From Bugulina stolonifera (taxonomy: Eukaryota; Bryozoa; Gymnolaemata; Cheilostomatida; Bugulidae): a stretch of DNA of 64,000 nucleotides. The stretch covers positions 23,252,298-23,316,297 of the forward strand of contig OW285189.1 of assembly GCA_935421135.1 (NCBI GenBank). The letters are read 5' to 3'. A program made the position numbers and the translations under genes. The notes below the pieces were generated by a model that was not told where the DNA came from, searched no databases, and was given only the letters and a program-made list of their open reading frames with translations. Positions 13,408 through 26,200 of the stretch are shown piece by piece (position 1 is the stretch's first letter; every line of letters starts with the position of its first letter).

Positions 13408-16400
13408 GAGAGTTTATTGGACTGTGAAGTAGATGGTGTAATTATTGTAGAGGCTGGTTAGTGGAGTCACATCCTGTACAGGAAACACCTGTCTCTCACT
13501 CCATGACTAATCGTACTTACTCTGTCAGCATCTTACTCACTTAAAGGGAGTATGAACTACATCAGTTGATTCAATAGAAGTGTGACAGTCAGTCGTAACT
13601 TACTCGTAAAGTGGACAACTTTAAAGGAAGAATGTAGCATACTTCCTTCACATTTAAAGAAAGTAGGACAGACTATGGTTGTGTCAGATAGGGAATAACA
13701 GAACCATACAAAATGGTTTGAAATTACATGTAAATTTTTAAATTATACCAATATCTGCTACAGTACATGATTACATGTCCATTAGTGCAATATTCTTATT
13801 TGTCGATATTAAAACACTTTTTGCTATGGTCTAAATACTGTGCACAAGTGTGCATCCTATATTAACCATATTATAGAATCATAGCTCTACCTTGTTTACT
13901 GCTTACATCACATGTTGATATCATACACACACAGTCACACAGAAATATTACTTTATAAAATAATGGTCACAACCTACATTTACATAGTAATATATTGTAA
14001 GTACATGTATGTTTATCAATTGATCAGATATGAAGATGGAAAGTCTTGTCACCCTCCATGAATTACATGTAAGCAGACACACATAACTGCTGGGTTCATA
14101 CTAAGCCGTTTCCTCTACTTGGATTAATCTTTAAGACATTTTTGGGTTGGAGCCACTTTGGTGTGGTTTAAATTAAATAGAATCCATGCTAACCTTGTTG
14201 CATCAATACTATTGTGCTCAAGTTGTGCAACCATAAACGTGGATTAAATCTCTTACAAGGAAATTAATCCTATCTTAATTTAAATCTCAATTATTAGCCC
14301 ACCAAGTACCAAATAACCATTGAAGAGTCAACAGACTAGAGTAACATTAGTGAAGCTACACTTACTATATCAGTGTATCACTACAATTAAAGATGCGACT
14401 AATATACACAGTAGAGCTCCGGTCACATGTTCACATTTTGTTTTGTAGATGCTGCTAAGGAGTGGATGCATATTTATTTTAACCATTCGGTGGTTTACCT
14501 GAATCATGCCCCTAAAACAGGAAATATCACTTCATACTACTACATTAAGAATTAATACTAAGTAGTAGTAAAACATGCTTTGGTAAGCAGATCTACAGAA
14601 AGGCCGAAAATTGAGTAAAGAAACTGAGGTGGAGGAGTTGTCCTCTCTATTTATATTTAGTATAAATTCATATCACACCACTTCCACTGGTCTATGTAAG
14701 GTCTGGGGCCATAGAAGTTTCATTAAAGAAACCCTAATAGTTTCTTTTTGTCTAAACGAAACCTGGAAAGATTGAGATCACAATCAATATTGGACTACCC
14801 ATGGCTGAGCAGAGAATTGGAATAAATATAGAGAAACACACTAATTACTACATGACTGTACTCTCTCCCACTCTCTCTCCCACTCTCGCTCATCAGTACA
14901 GAACTGAATGGCACAATATTGTCCTCTAAGAATACATATTAAATATTATACAATACTTTACATATTACGTACTAATAACATACACTTACGCCTTGTATCC
15001 AGAGAATTACACCCATGTGTATGAGTATCATTATTGTTGATACAAACTGTACAAGTACAACTTGGTGCATAAATTATTGAAAAAAATTACTTTGCTGAGT
15101 GGCCTAATATGTTATAGGTAGGCAGTGTATACAGCATGCAACTTCAATGAGTGTATGTCTTATGTCTGAGTAATGAAATAATATTATTATTCACAAATAA
15201 GCTGCTGGACAGCTCACAGCAAAACCTGCAAACCTAACAAATATAAAAAACAAATAATTTCATTGCTACGAGTACATACTGTACAGTGCACATTGTATAC
15301 TGTTGTAGATTAACATATATATAAATGATACTAAAATAAAGTTATATGCAGTACACCACAGTACTAGTACTGGTAGTATAATGTATAGGTACTAGAAGGA
15401 ATCTAAGAGGGTGACTTGGTTTACCTATTATTGTAAAAGCTAATGAGTTCTCCCTTCCTCTAATTATTCATTTACCTCACATTTTTTTGTTGCTAGCATA
15501 ATTAGCTAAGTTTTCCTAAATTACTTAGTAAACGACCTAGGGTTAACATCTGGGTGTCAATGTCAACTTAATAACAATTATCAATACTAATATAGTCAAA
15601 GCCTTATTTTTACATGTTACTAAAGTGGGCCAAGCAAATAATACAATCTACAAGTAAGATGGTGCTCACCTAAAAGCGGTGCTAAAAGCGGCCTGTGCTC
15701 CAAATACTGAAATATATTTGTGACAGTTGCCTAAGGAAGGTGAATCAACAGTGGCCAAACTCCCCGTATTTTTAAAAAAGAAGGGCTAGGAACCCACCCC
15801 GGTCTACATGATTGACGAGGTTGGATGAGTTGTCAATAGCATGTGACTATAGGGAAGATAACTCCTCGGAGTATCAGTAGGCTAAAAAATCAATCATAAA
15901 TTGGAGGCTGTGTTGAACTGGACAAACACACACCTAAAAATCAAAACTAAAAATCCCAAAATAGCTGTTTGGCCAAAGCCTAAAGTGCTATTGCCCTGGG
16001 ATTTAGCTTGTTCAAAGAAACTATCCCTGGGTTTATCGAAGGAAAATAAGGATGTGGCTTTTGGTCCAGGCCTGTGATTGTGACCTACATGTTGTGTGGC
16101 TCAAAAGTCACAACTTATCATTCATCTAAGGTGAATAGAAGTAGCAGGTATTGTAAAGTGCTCTGGTGTTCACTGTCCACCATCAGGGAAGCTAGCATAA
16201 CATATGGGAGTGAATAGGTAATCTCTTTTATTCCTTTCTGCTAAAATCATTTGGTACTAACCATTTTGCCTTTTCTACTGCAGTCAGAATTCATTTCCTG
16301 AAGTTACTCAATGCCACATAAATAGTGGAAGCAGTCAATAGAGCACACTAAATAGGATCTGAGAATGACGTGTGAAGTTAGTTGGCATTGTGGGCCTCTA

Positions 16401-17270
16401 GATCACCACTATATGTAGATACAATTACTCTAGCACTTGAAGTCCTGTGCATTGTTGTTATAAACAAGCTGAATGTGAATGGTGTAAAAACACAGTCTTG
16501 TACTTTTCATCTCCAGGTAAATTCCAAGGTTTGGGCCTCCTGGTATATTGATTGACTTTCGTAAGGTGCTGTGGGCTAAAGCTTTCTAACAGAGAATTAT
16601 ATGCAGTAGGTATGTATAAATAATATACAAAACTACATTGTATTAATGACTTGAATGACTTGTTATAAATGTCTACATTCAAGTTGTCTACTCCTGTCAC
16701 TCGATGCAGCAGGGGAATACAACTCCGCCGTTTCATAATTCCTCTGTGTATAAAATATTATGTCTATCATTTTATTATGATTTATAATATAATAGCTATT
16801 ATGCATAAATAAGCAAAAATTAAAAAGATAAATAAAGTGTTTGGACTGATTAAAATGCAACAAGCTAACAGAATCATGAAACGATATTGCTTTGTACTGG
16901 AATATGCAGAAAAAATGAGTAAAACAGGAACAGTTCGACTGTTCTCTCCAAATGAAACGTAGTGCTAACTTGCAATAACCAAAATATAAACAACTTCTCA
17001 TTTAAATACACTAAAATAGCAGAAGCACGAGTACTGTTTTATGCACCTAAATAAATCTTTATAAAAAATAAATACAATGTTCTTATTGCATCAGAGCAGA
17101 AATAAACCATCAGATTGAAGGACTGAATATAGTACAGCCAGTTCACTAACTATACAACAGTATAGTAACAATACTAGCTGTTGGTTACTGTTAACTAGCC
17201 TGCACTGTGAGTATCCCTCTGCTGTCCCGTTCACACACATCACTCACATGTTGGTCTCTCATCTACTAGT

Positions 17271-20200
17271 CTAGCTTGTCATCCACAAACTGAGAGGAGA
17301 GGGTGAATTGGATCCAGACCAGCCAAGGGTGGAGGTGGAGAAAGGGTCTGCAGGTAAACCAGTGAGAAGTTATATCACATATTTCTATAAATGCAGATAT
17401 GTTTATAAGTATTTTACTGGTACATTATAGCTAATAACAAAACACACAGTCAGTGTTATAGGTCTACATAAACAGAAACTTCAAAATTCATGACATACAA
17501 TGTATATTATATTAAGAAGATAACTCCCACATTGTTACCTGATTGGATGATAAAGAGTTAGCTAGGGCACTGCAGCCATTGATAGAATCTCTTCCTCACT
17601 TCTCTTACCATTAGCATATCCGTTCTTCTGTGGCTGACATGTGCAATGACTCTGTAACAATTCATACATATATGTAGATATATAGATGTAAATATAGACT
17701 ATACATGTAGATATAGACTATACATGTAGATATAGACTATACGTGTAGATATAGACTATACATGAAGATATAGACTATAATATATGATGTTTTTAGGCAA
17801 GTAATTTATCTTTTGAGCAGTCAGAGACTTGTTTCACATCCATTACCGCTTATAATATAAATTTTTTGCCTGAAAAACATCATATATATAAAAGTTGGCC
17901 AAACCCCCTAACACCTTATACATAGCAAGGTGGCCATAATGTGAGGGGTGCCTTGTGTGCAGGCCCCTTCCAGGTTTTAGTTTAAAAGCAAGCATAAAAA
18001 GCTACAGACTACTAGTTAGACTAGACTACTTACTAGTTTACTAGTGAGCAAGGAAATGACTTCATTCTTTGATCGTAACTCAGCCTTCATCTTCTCTTCA
18101 TGTTCTTGTTTCTTTAATCAGAGTACAGTTCAATTACAGTTCAATAAATAGTTGGTATAATACCATACCATGTGGGGTGACAATACCTACTCTACTTTGT
18201 ATCAGGGGAGGATCAGGGGATCCCATTACAGATTGTAATGATGCAGCAGGATTTTGGTCATATGGCATGTTTACATGTTATATAATCACATGTACAAGTA
18301 CCAATACCTAGCTATCACTGTTTATATACTGAATAATGTTTATATTACACACATGCCATACATGATTGTGAGACAAACATTTCCATGTACAATGTAGGTA
18401 ATAGATTCACAGCCTCCCCACTCATACTTTGGCTACCTCAGCTGCCAAACCTGGCTGGGTGAAGTAATAGACATAGTTCATAGCACACTGACAACATGGT
18501 GTAGTTATAAAGTGCTGAGGTTGCTAACATAACTATGGACCGTAGTAGGGAAGCCACCCTGCCATCTAGTAACTAAACATATTAATACACTCAGGCTACA
18601 TCACAGTGGCCCTTTGACTGAAAGAGTGATGGAGAGTAGACAACTCCACACCTCTGTACATATCCAGAGTAGTTAGACTGTGAAGGGATGATTCAATAGT
18701 GTAGCAACTACATCCATATACTGGATTATCTCACCTTAGTGTAGGGATTAGAGGTGGTAATCTAGTCATTTAACTAGAGGATTAAGTGACGAAGGTGTTG
18801 AGAGAAAGGCACTTCACTTTAGGTTAAGTTCCTTACTTCTTAGCATACCAAACGATATCAGTCCACAAGGTAGGGTGTCACATTTGCAATTTTAAGTGGT
18901 AGAGGGATTCCCATGCTAAGATATTATTTTCCAAACTTATTCAAAGTTTCACACCTCCTTCCCAAACATTCAGAGACACCACAGTCCACAGAGAGACCTG
19001 CTCCAGTATATTATGGAACCTGCAAGGGTTGCTCAGTGCCATATAGCCCTAGCACCCCTATCTCCACCCACCACACATAGCCCTAGCCCCCTATCTACAC
19101 CCACCACACATAGCCCTAGCCCCCCTCCCCGTCTACACACATAGCATACTCACTCCTATTAGGTGGTGCTCCAGTTCCACCATTGACTGCCTGAGGGAAT
19201 GTACTTCTGATATGATAGCACTTATCATCTCCTCGTCTATGGTATACGTTCTGAGACGAGACTTGCACACCGTCTCATCTGATATGTCCATCTCACCAGA
19301 GGATAGGGCAGTCTGAAAGGGTAACATAAATAGTACAGAGCAATGCTTGGGCCCACACCAAAGACCATCAAACACAATTATTCCACACATACCACTTTCC
19401 TATAAGGAATGCTACAATATAGACCAAAGATAAAACTAATGTTCAACAAAGAACATAGACATAGACATGTATTATATTATGCAGCTTTAGATGATAAAAG
19501 TTGAAAAGCTCAAAGGTAGCCACTGCAGCTGATAAGGAACATGGGCCTGATAGATGCTTAGTGACTTTATAATAACTAATGATGCCAAAGAGTTACAGAA
19601 TGGAATGTTCATTCAGTAAACCAGGCATCAATGATTATCAGTTATGTGGACTCTTTGTTAAGGTTGGTTTCCACTCAGCAGGTCCTACCTCCAGGCCACC
19701 TTCAGGCCACCTACAGGTGGCCTGGAAACAGCCTGGAGTCTCATGGTTTCCACTCAGCAGGTCCTGCCTCCAGGCCACCTACAGGTGGCCTGGAGGCAGC
19801 CTGGGGTCTCATGGTTTCCACTCAGCAGGTCCTACTTCCAGGTGGCCTGGAGGCAGCCTGGGGTATTATGATTTCCAGTTCACAGGTCTAGCACATATAA
19901 ACCAATTCATTTTGTAAGGAGGTGCTGGCAAACATGGCAGCAAATTTTTCATCATATTCCACAACTACCCTACTTGCATTACGAAGACAGCTTCAGAGAC
20001 AAACACAGAAGAAAAGAAAACACAAGTTTTGGGTCAGACCAATATTTCAAAAGCGAAAAGCACAAAGTCAGTATTACAACTTGATGCAAGAGCTAGAGAA
20101 TGAAGACAGAGAATTTTATTTCAGGTAGGCCTATATCAATGAAGCTAACTGTGGCTCTATATACCTAGCCGGGGCTATAGGCAGGTTTCCTCTAAATTGA

Positions 20201-23200
20201 GCTACTAGTTGCAATATATTGTAAAAAAAGATTGTTCTGGATTGGTTGATGAACTTGGTAAGTGAACATTTCGAAAAAGACAGTTCGAAACAGGATACTT
20301 CAAAAACGGACGTTTGGAAAACTGCTAGCTCACAGCTCTCAACCCCAACCCCATGATTTCAACCAACTTTTATTGTTAATTTCATGTTTTCTTTACTGCT
20401 ACTAGCTTGTAGAGCGCTCAAAAAGTTAATTATCTCTAAGTTGTGTTGTTCTAGATGTGATCTAAGCAGTTTCGAAATAGTTGTTTTCCAAACGTCCAGT
20501 TTTGAAATGTCCTATTTCAAACTGTGGGTAACTTTCTACGACATTGCCTGAAGTTCTCCATTTTAATCTGTTTTCAGATATACCAGAATGACACCAGAAA
20601 GGTTTAAGCATCTACTGAGTCTTGTGGAGACAGATTTACTGAAGGATTCCAGGCGCAGAGAAACGATCACACCCGCTGAAAGACTAGTCATTGTGCTGAG
20701 GTACCTAGCAACTGGAGACAGCCAACAATCACAAAGTTTTAACTTTCGTGTTGGTCGCAGTACTGTGTGTAAAATAATAAAAGAGGTCTGTAACTTGCTT
20801 TGGGAAAAACTCTCGCCAAACTATTTAAAAATGCCTCAATCTGCAGCAGAATGGAAAAATTTGGCCGAAGAATTCGAAAACGCATGGAATTTTCCTAATG
20901 TGTTAGGTGCTATAGACGGAAAACATATTGCGATTGAATGTCCCAAATATGGTGGCAGCTCATATTACAACTACAAGAACTTCCACTCAACAGTGTTAAT
21001 GGGTATATGTGATCCAGGCTACAGATTCATTTTTGTGGACATCGGCGCATTGGGGAGTGACAATGATGCTTCTATATTAAATAGAACTCAATTCTTCCAA
21101 GACCTGGAATCAGGTGTCTTTCCAATGCCAAAGCCAAGAATTATTGATGGCAAGCAGTACCCATACACATTTCTGGGAGACGAAATATTTCCACTAAAAC
21201 CCTGGCTAATGAAACCATACCCAGGTAAGCAGTTAACCCATCAAGAACGTGCATTCAACTACCGTCTATCCCGCTCAAGACGTACCATTGAGAATGCATT
21301 TGGGATTCTAACTGCCCGGTGGAGGGTATTTGGTAGAAGAATACGTGCTGACGTTGAAACGGTAGATTGCATTACAAAGGCGGCCGTATGTCTTCACAAC
21401 TATTTGTTGTATACTGATAATGCATCTTACACTCCTAGTGGTTATGTTGATAGCTATTGTGCTGATGGAAAAATTGTTCATGGGGCATGGAGAATGGAAG
21501 TGGCAGCTGAAAACACACTTCCACAACTAGGCTCAAATAACTACTCCCAAACAGCTAAGCAAGTCCGAGACAACTGGTGCCATCTACTCAACAATCCACC
21601 ATTCAAGCTCCAGTACCAAGACGATGTAGTCCGAAGCTGTGGTCAAATAATATCGTGATTGACACTTTGTTAGAATTCCTGAACTCTGCATGTTTGTTAT
21701 ATTTACATGTACCTCACTACTCTGAACAAGCTCCTTTAGAGTACTGTGTCTCATTGTAGGCAATGTGTTGTCAAACAAAATAATTTTGTTAACTAATTAA
21801 TACATATATGTATTTGATTAATATGATTTATCAATAGATGACAACATACTCTTGTTGCAAATAAACTATACAGAGATGTACTGAACAAGTCCGGAAAAAA
21901 GTGCGATGGTAACAGTAGTAAATATACAAGAATAGAATACACACATTTGTACTATGATATCAGTAGTAAATATACAAGAATAGAATACACACATCTATAC
22001 TATGATAGCAGTAGTAAATATACGTACAAGAATAAAATACACACATTGCTGCACATAAATAAATTTGCTGCATTTAATGAAGATCAGATAGAGCTTCCAA
22101 AGAGTGAACTACTACAATATGTATAAAATATCTGCAAGATAATAAAACTGGTAAATAAGGAATGAGATGTACCTTTTTATGTGGAATATGGATGTGTGTA
22201 CTTAGTACAATGAAAAGTACATGCATGTATATGTTATTATTACATTGAGCGAAATCTAGTAGGAGGGAAAGTTTGTTGGATTTTCTGTATGTGATAAATG
22301 TGGTGAAGCATATGGGTGAGGCATAGGTGGTTGTCTCAAAGACTGAAGTTGTTGCTGCTGAGGTGTGGGAGACTGCCTTGGAGACTGAAACTGTTGCTGC
22401 TGAGGTGTGGGAGATTGTCTTGGAGACTGAAACTGTTGCTGCTGAGGTGTGGGAGATTGTCTTGGAGACTGAAACTGTTGAGAAGGTGATTGTATGGGAC
22501 ATTGAAAATTCATGTAGGGTGAAGATGATTGCCTCGGAGGCTGATGAGATGAAGAGGATGGACACCTAATCCTTCTCAATACTTGAAGGATTTCAATTTG
22601 AGCAAGCTCACGCTGATCTTCATTAAATGCAGCAAATTTGGATACTAAACTTTTACAGAACAGAAAGTCTGGATTGCAAGCCTCCTCTTCCTCCTTTCTC
22701 ATTCGCTGGAGTAAAGCATTATCAAGCAGCTAAAATATTAAAACAGTTCATCATTAATTGAGCTGTATAAAATTAAACTGATATGGAGACAACAATTTGA
22801 ATAGAAAAAGTTTAGGGTTCATGTGGCAGCTGGCTAGCATTTCCACACAATATTTGGAATTTATATATATTAGCTTCTCAGAATACTCTATGTAAGATTC
22901 TGGTACTGACTCAAAATGTTGTATATAACATTTTGAGTCAGTACCAGAATCTTACATGAGCATTTGGAAAAGCATTTATTTGCAGTATTGCAGTATTTTA
23001 TTAAATTATCACACTTGACAATTTACTTAAATTTCAGCAAACTGAGTACTCACTTTCGCACTTTTAGAACTATCTGAAGAAGTCTTGAGTTTCTTAGATG
23101 GCCTTGGAGCCTCACCATCCTCATTTTCATTCTCATCTTCCTCATCAACTGTAGTAATATCTCCATCAGCTGTAGTGATGTCCCCATCAACTTGTTGATT

Positions 23201-26200
23201 AGACATGTAGCTGCTCGTTGTATTCCTGCGTATGTCAACAAAAATAAATTTCCCAAGCAGAGGTTAAATAAAGAGTGAGACATGAACTCATTCAGTCCCA
23301 GCTATGTGTATTGTGTACTTGCCTGGAGCACCAGCTAATTTTTGACAATTGAGTAACATTAATAGGCCTAATCTATCTTAAAAGCTTATGCTGCATTAAA
23401 TTTACTTATAGATCTAGAGTCAGCTAATCTTGTTCTAGAAGAATGGTATGTTTCAATCATATTGATAACTCCAATAACAAAACAGATATAAAGGTTGATG
23501 GACTATTGTTGAAAAATAGTAAAATATCATGATATAGGCCTATACACACTTCTTCCTACATATCAGTATTTTTTATCAAGGTGCAACTGGCTACTGAAAC
23601 TCTAACAGCGCATGTTTTGCACTCAAATACTGATCAGAGTCACGGAGTATGAAGTTTATGAAGCTCACAAGCTAAATTCTAGAACTCCAACTACTCTAGT
23701 GCTGGGGCTTATTGGATTATTTATAACCAATCCCAAAGCTTGTAGGATTATTGATGTTAAGTTGGTGGTAAGAAATAGGGAGTACAGTTTGTGCACCACG
23801 GGATATATACCTCTTTACTGGTACTGAATGAGTTAAACACAATAAAGAATAGTTTGTGAGTTCTCTAATGAGCAGCATGTTTACAGGCTACATTACAACT
23901 TGAATGTTGAAATGCATTAAGCCTAATTATCTTACCTGTGGTCGATATGTGTGATGAGCCATCTTAGACTCTCGAACTCCGGCTTGACACTCGCAGTTGC
24001 CCCTGAGCCAGAGGGTAGTTTTAGCTTATTAAGATACTTTGACAACCTGGTTCTAATGGTGTTGTATCTTTTGGTCACGTTAGGAACATCTGAGTTCAAT
24101 TCCTTAGCAACCTGAGACCAGGAAAACAAAACAAGTGATACCAGTGGTAAAGAAAGGAAGGTTGTTGGTGTGTGTGGCCAAGCAGAATATTTCTATCATA
24201 TATTAGATCATCTATATAATGCAGCTATAGCCTCTTCTCTGTATGTATATGGAATGTTTCTAGAAAACTATTTGAAAGTTCAGTTTAAAATGAACATGCC
24301 CTAGTTGGCTAGTTCGTATTACATGTATATTTTAAAATAGTGAAACTGTAGCGACGAATTATTAAAATTTAGTATCAATTGACATTGACACAAATCATTA
24401 TCATCCAACTCCCACCTATCATCATTTATCTCATATCTATTGAAAATGTCCAACCTGAAGAAAGCTTCCAGATAAGCTTCAGCTACTAATAGTAATGCAT
24501 AAATTTCATATTTATACTGGAGTATAAAGATATTTCCTCACCTGCTCCCAAGCATTTCCTTTGGCATTCTTATCTTTGTAAAATTGGCTTGATTTATCGT
24601 AAATGGCTGGATATTTTTGTACAATATCCATCAAATTTCTATTAAAATCTGTGTTTGCCATTATTCACAAGCTCATTAAAATATAAATATTGAAAGAGAA
24701 ATAAACCAGACTGTCGAGTATCTTTAGAAATTATTTTGGTATTAGTTTGAAATAATATAATTAGTAATTATATCATATTTTATTATTTTACTATAACTTT
24801 ATCAAAGCGGGAAAGCTGAAAATAGGAACTGAAACAGGAAACGGAAGTACTAAAACTCTGGTAAAAACGTACTCGTTGAAATAGACTTGTAGCAACCGGC
24901 AGAGCCGCAGGTCTGCGGTATCCATTCTCCAGGCCAAACCGGCGGTCAGTGAAAAGCCGCCGGTAAGTTGAACTTTTTCAACTTACCGCCGGTCACCTAC
25001 AGGCTCTCACGGTCTTACGGTGTCTTTGGTTTCCAGACCGGCGGCCTTCTTCTACCGGTCAACCGGCGGTCAAAAACCGGCTGAGTGGAAACCAAACTTA
25101 AGTTACTGCCTGATGGTGATTGTATGAAATGATGTGTGTAATGAACATGGTAATGGATCAGTCAGTTGTGATCATATGCAGTGATTGACTGTATAATGGT
25201 GATCTGTAGACACAAAAACAAAAGGCTTTCCTAAAGTGTGTTGAAACTAAAACTTCAGCTGGATCTACTATCAGCTATCAGGAAGGAAGGTTGGCACTTA
25301 GATAGTAGCTATACCACATTGTAGTTCCATAGAGTAGTTACTGTTAGTACTTAGTAGTGCACTCCTGGAGTCCTGGACCTAACCTTGGCACAGATTGGAG
25401 TCATCAAGTAGTGTATTTATTATGCAATCACTATTGTCATTGCACTAGAAATTCCAACTCAGCAAACCCATACAATATAAATGCTGAATGAGCTTTGAGA
25501 TTCAAATGGCATGTTGATATGAACGAACAATTTTGTCTGACTGGATATAAATATATTTCATCTTGTACACCGCAGATTCAACTGGCTCCCAGAGGACAGG
25601 CATATGGATGTAGTAGTTACTCACCTTGCTGTCTGACTCCACTGGTTCTAGATTGTCTGGTTTGGTTAACGGTGTGATCTCAATGGTTGGTTTCCTCCTC
25701 TCCATCAGACCTCCAGAACTACCTGCCAAAGGAGAGAATCGCATCAACAATGCAAGGGTTACACCAGACACTATGCTAATAACTAGCATATCCTAGCACT
25801 TACTGATCTAAAAACTAAATAACTAATGCAATTTTTATTGTTATACATAATTTATGACATGGGAGCCAGACAGAAAGCTAGCTTACAACATTAATAACTG
25901 CGGTTTCCAATACCAGCTAGTAGCTAGTAACATGTGTCTTTCACCTACACAGAACAGTCAAAGGTAGCATTTGAAATTACATGTACATAATACACTACAC
26001 TGACTACAGTCATGTAGTTCTACAACACAAATTTACATTACATGTAGAAGTTGACACGAAACCATAAAATGTAGAGAATCTTATCTTCTAATGGTTTCCT
26101 ATAATGACTGTCTTTGCTGATAAGGAAGGTGGTGATGTAACCACATGTATCTACATTGTAGTCAGGGACAGCGTAGATACACATTCCTTACCTGTTACTA

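Larger units (their letters stand above)
3920..17270. other. 13-kb region without a recognised gene
   Basis: AT-rich sequence between the start of the cadherin gene and the stop codon of the Ser-rich gene. All open frames here are short, lack family resemblance or are translations of tandem repeats. It holds two minisatellites (5310-5565, 5921-6076) and a cluster of inverted repeats near 12.9-13.4 kb. The cadherin promoter should lie just right of about 4110. Small exons or noncoding genes cannot be excluded by eye. Confidence 0.6.
19662..25097. mobile_element. complete PIF/Harbinger DNA transposon with two genes
   Basis: A 5.4-kb element inserted in an intron of the Ser-rich gene. The ends carry inverted repeats sharing TTGGTTTCCACTCAGC apart from a change near the tip. 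Both ends are flanked by TTAA (19658-19661 and 25098-25101), compatible with the 3-bp TTA/TAA duplication of this superfamily; the palindrome makes the exact boundary ambiguous by one base. It encodes a DDE transposase (plus strand) and a MADF-BESS DNA-binding protein (minus strand), arranged tail to tail. PIF/Harbinger elements typically encode a transposase plus a Myb/SANT or MADF partner that helps nuclear import and binding to the ends. Both frames appear intact, so it may be autonomous. Confidence 0.88.

Noticed and set aside
22074..22569. Repetitive open frames on both strands over the Harbinger MADF gene end
   Set aside because: They are other-frame readings of its Gln/Pro/Ser repeat; the MADF frame closes with the upstream exons.
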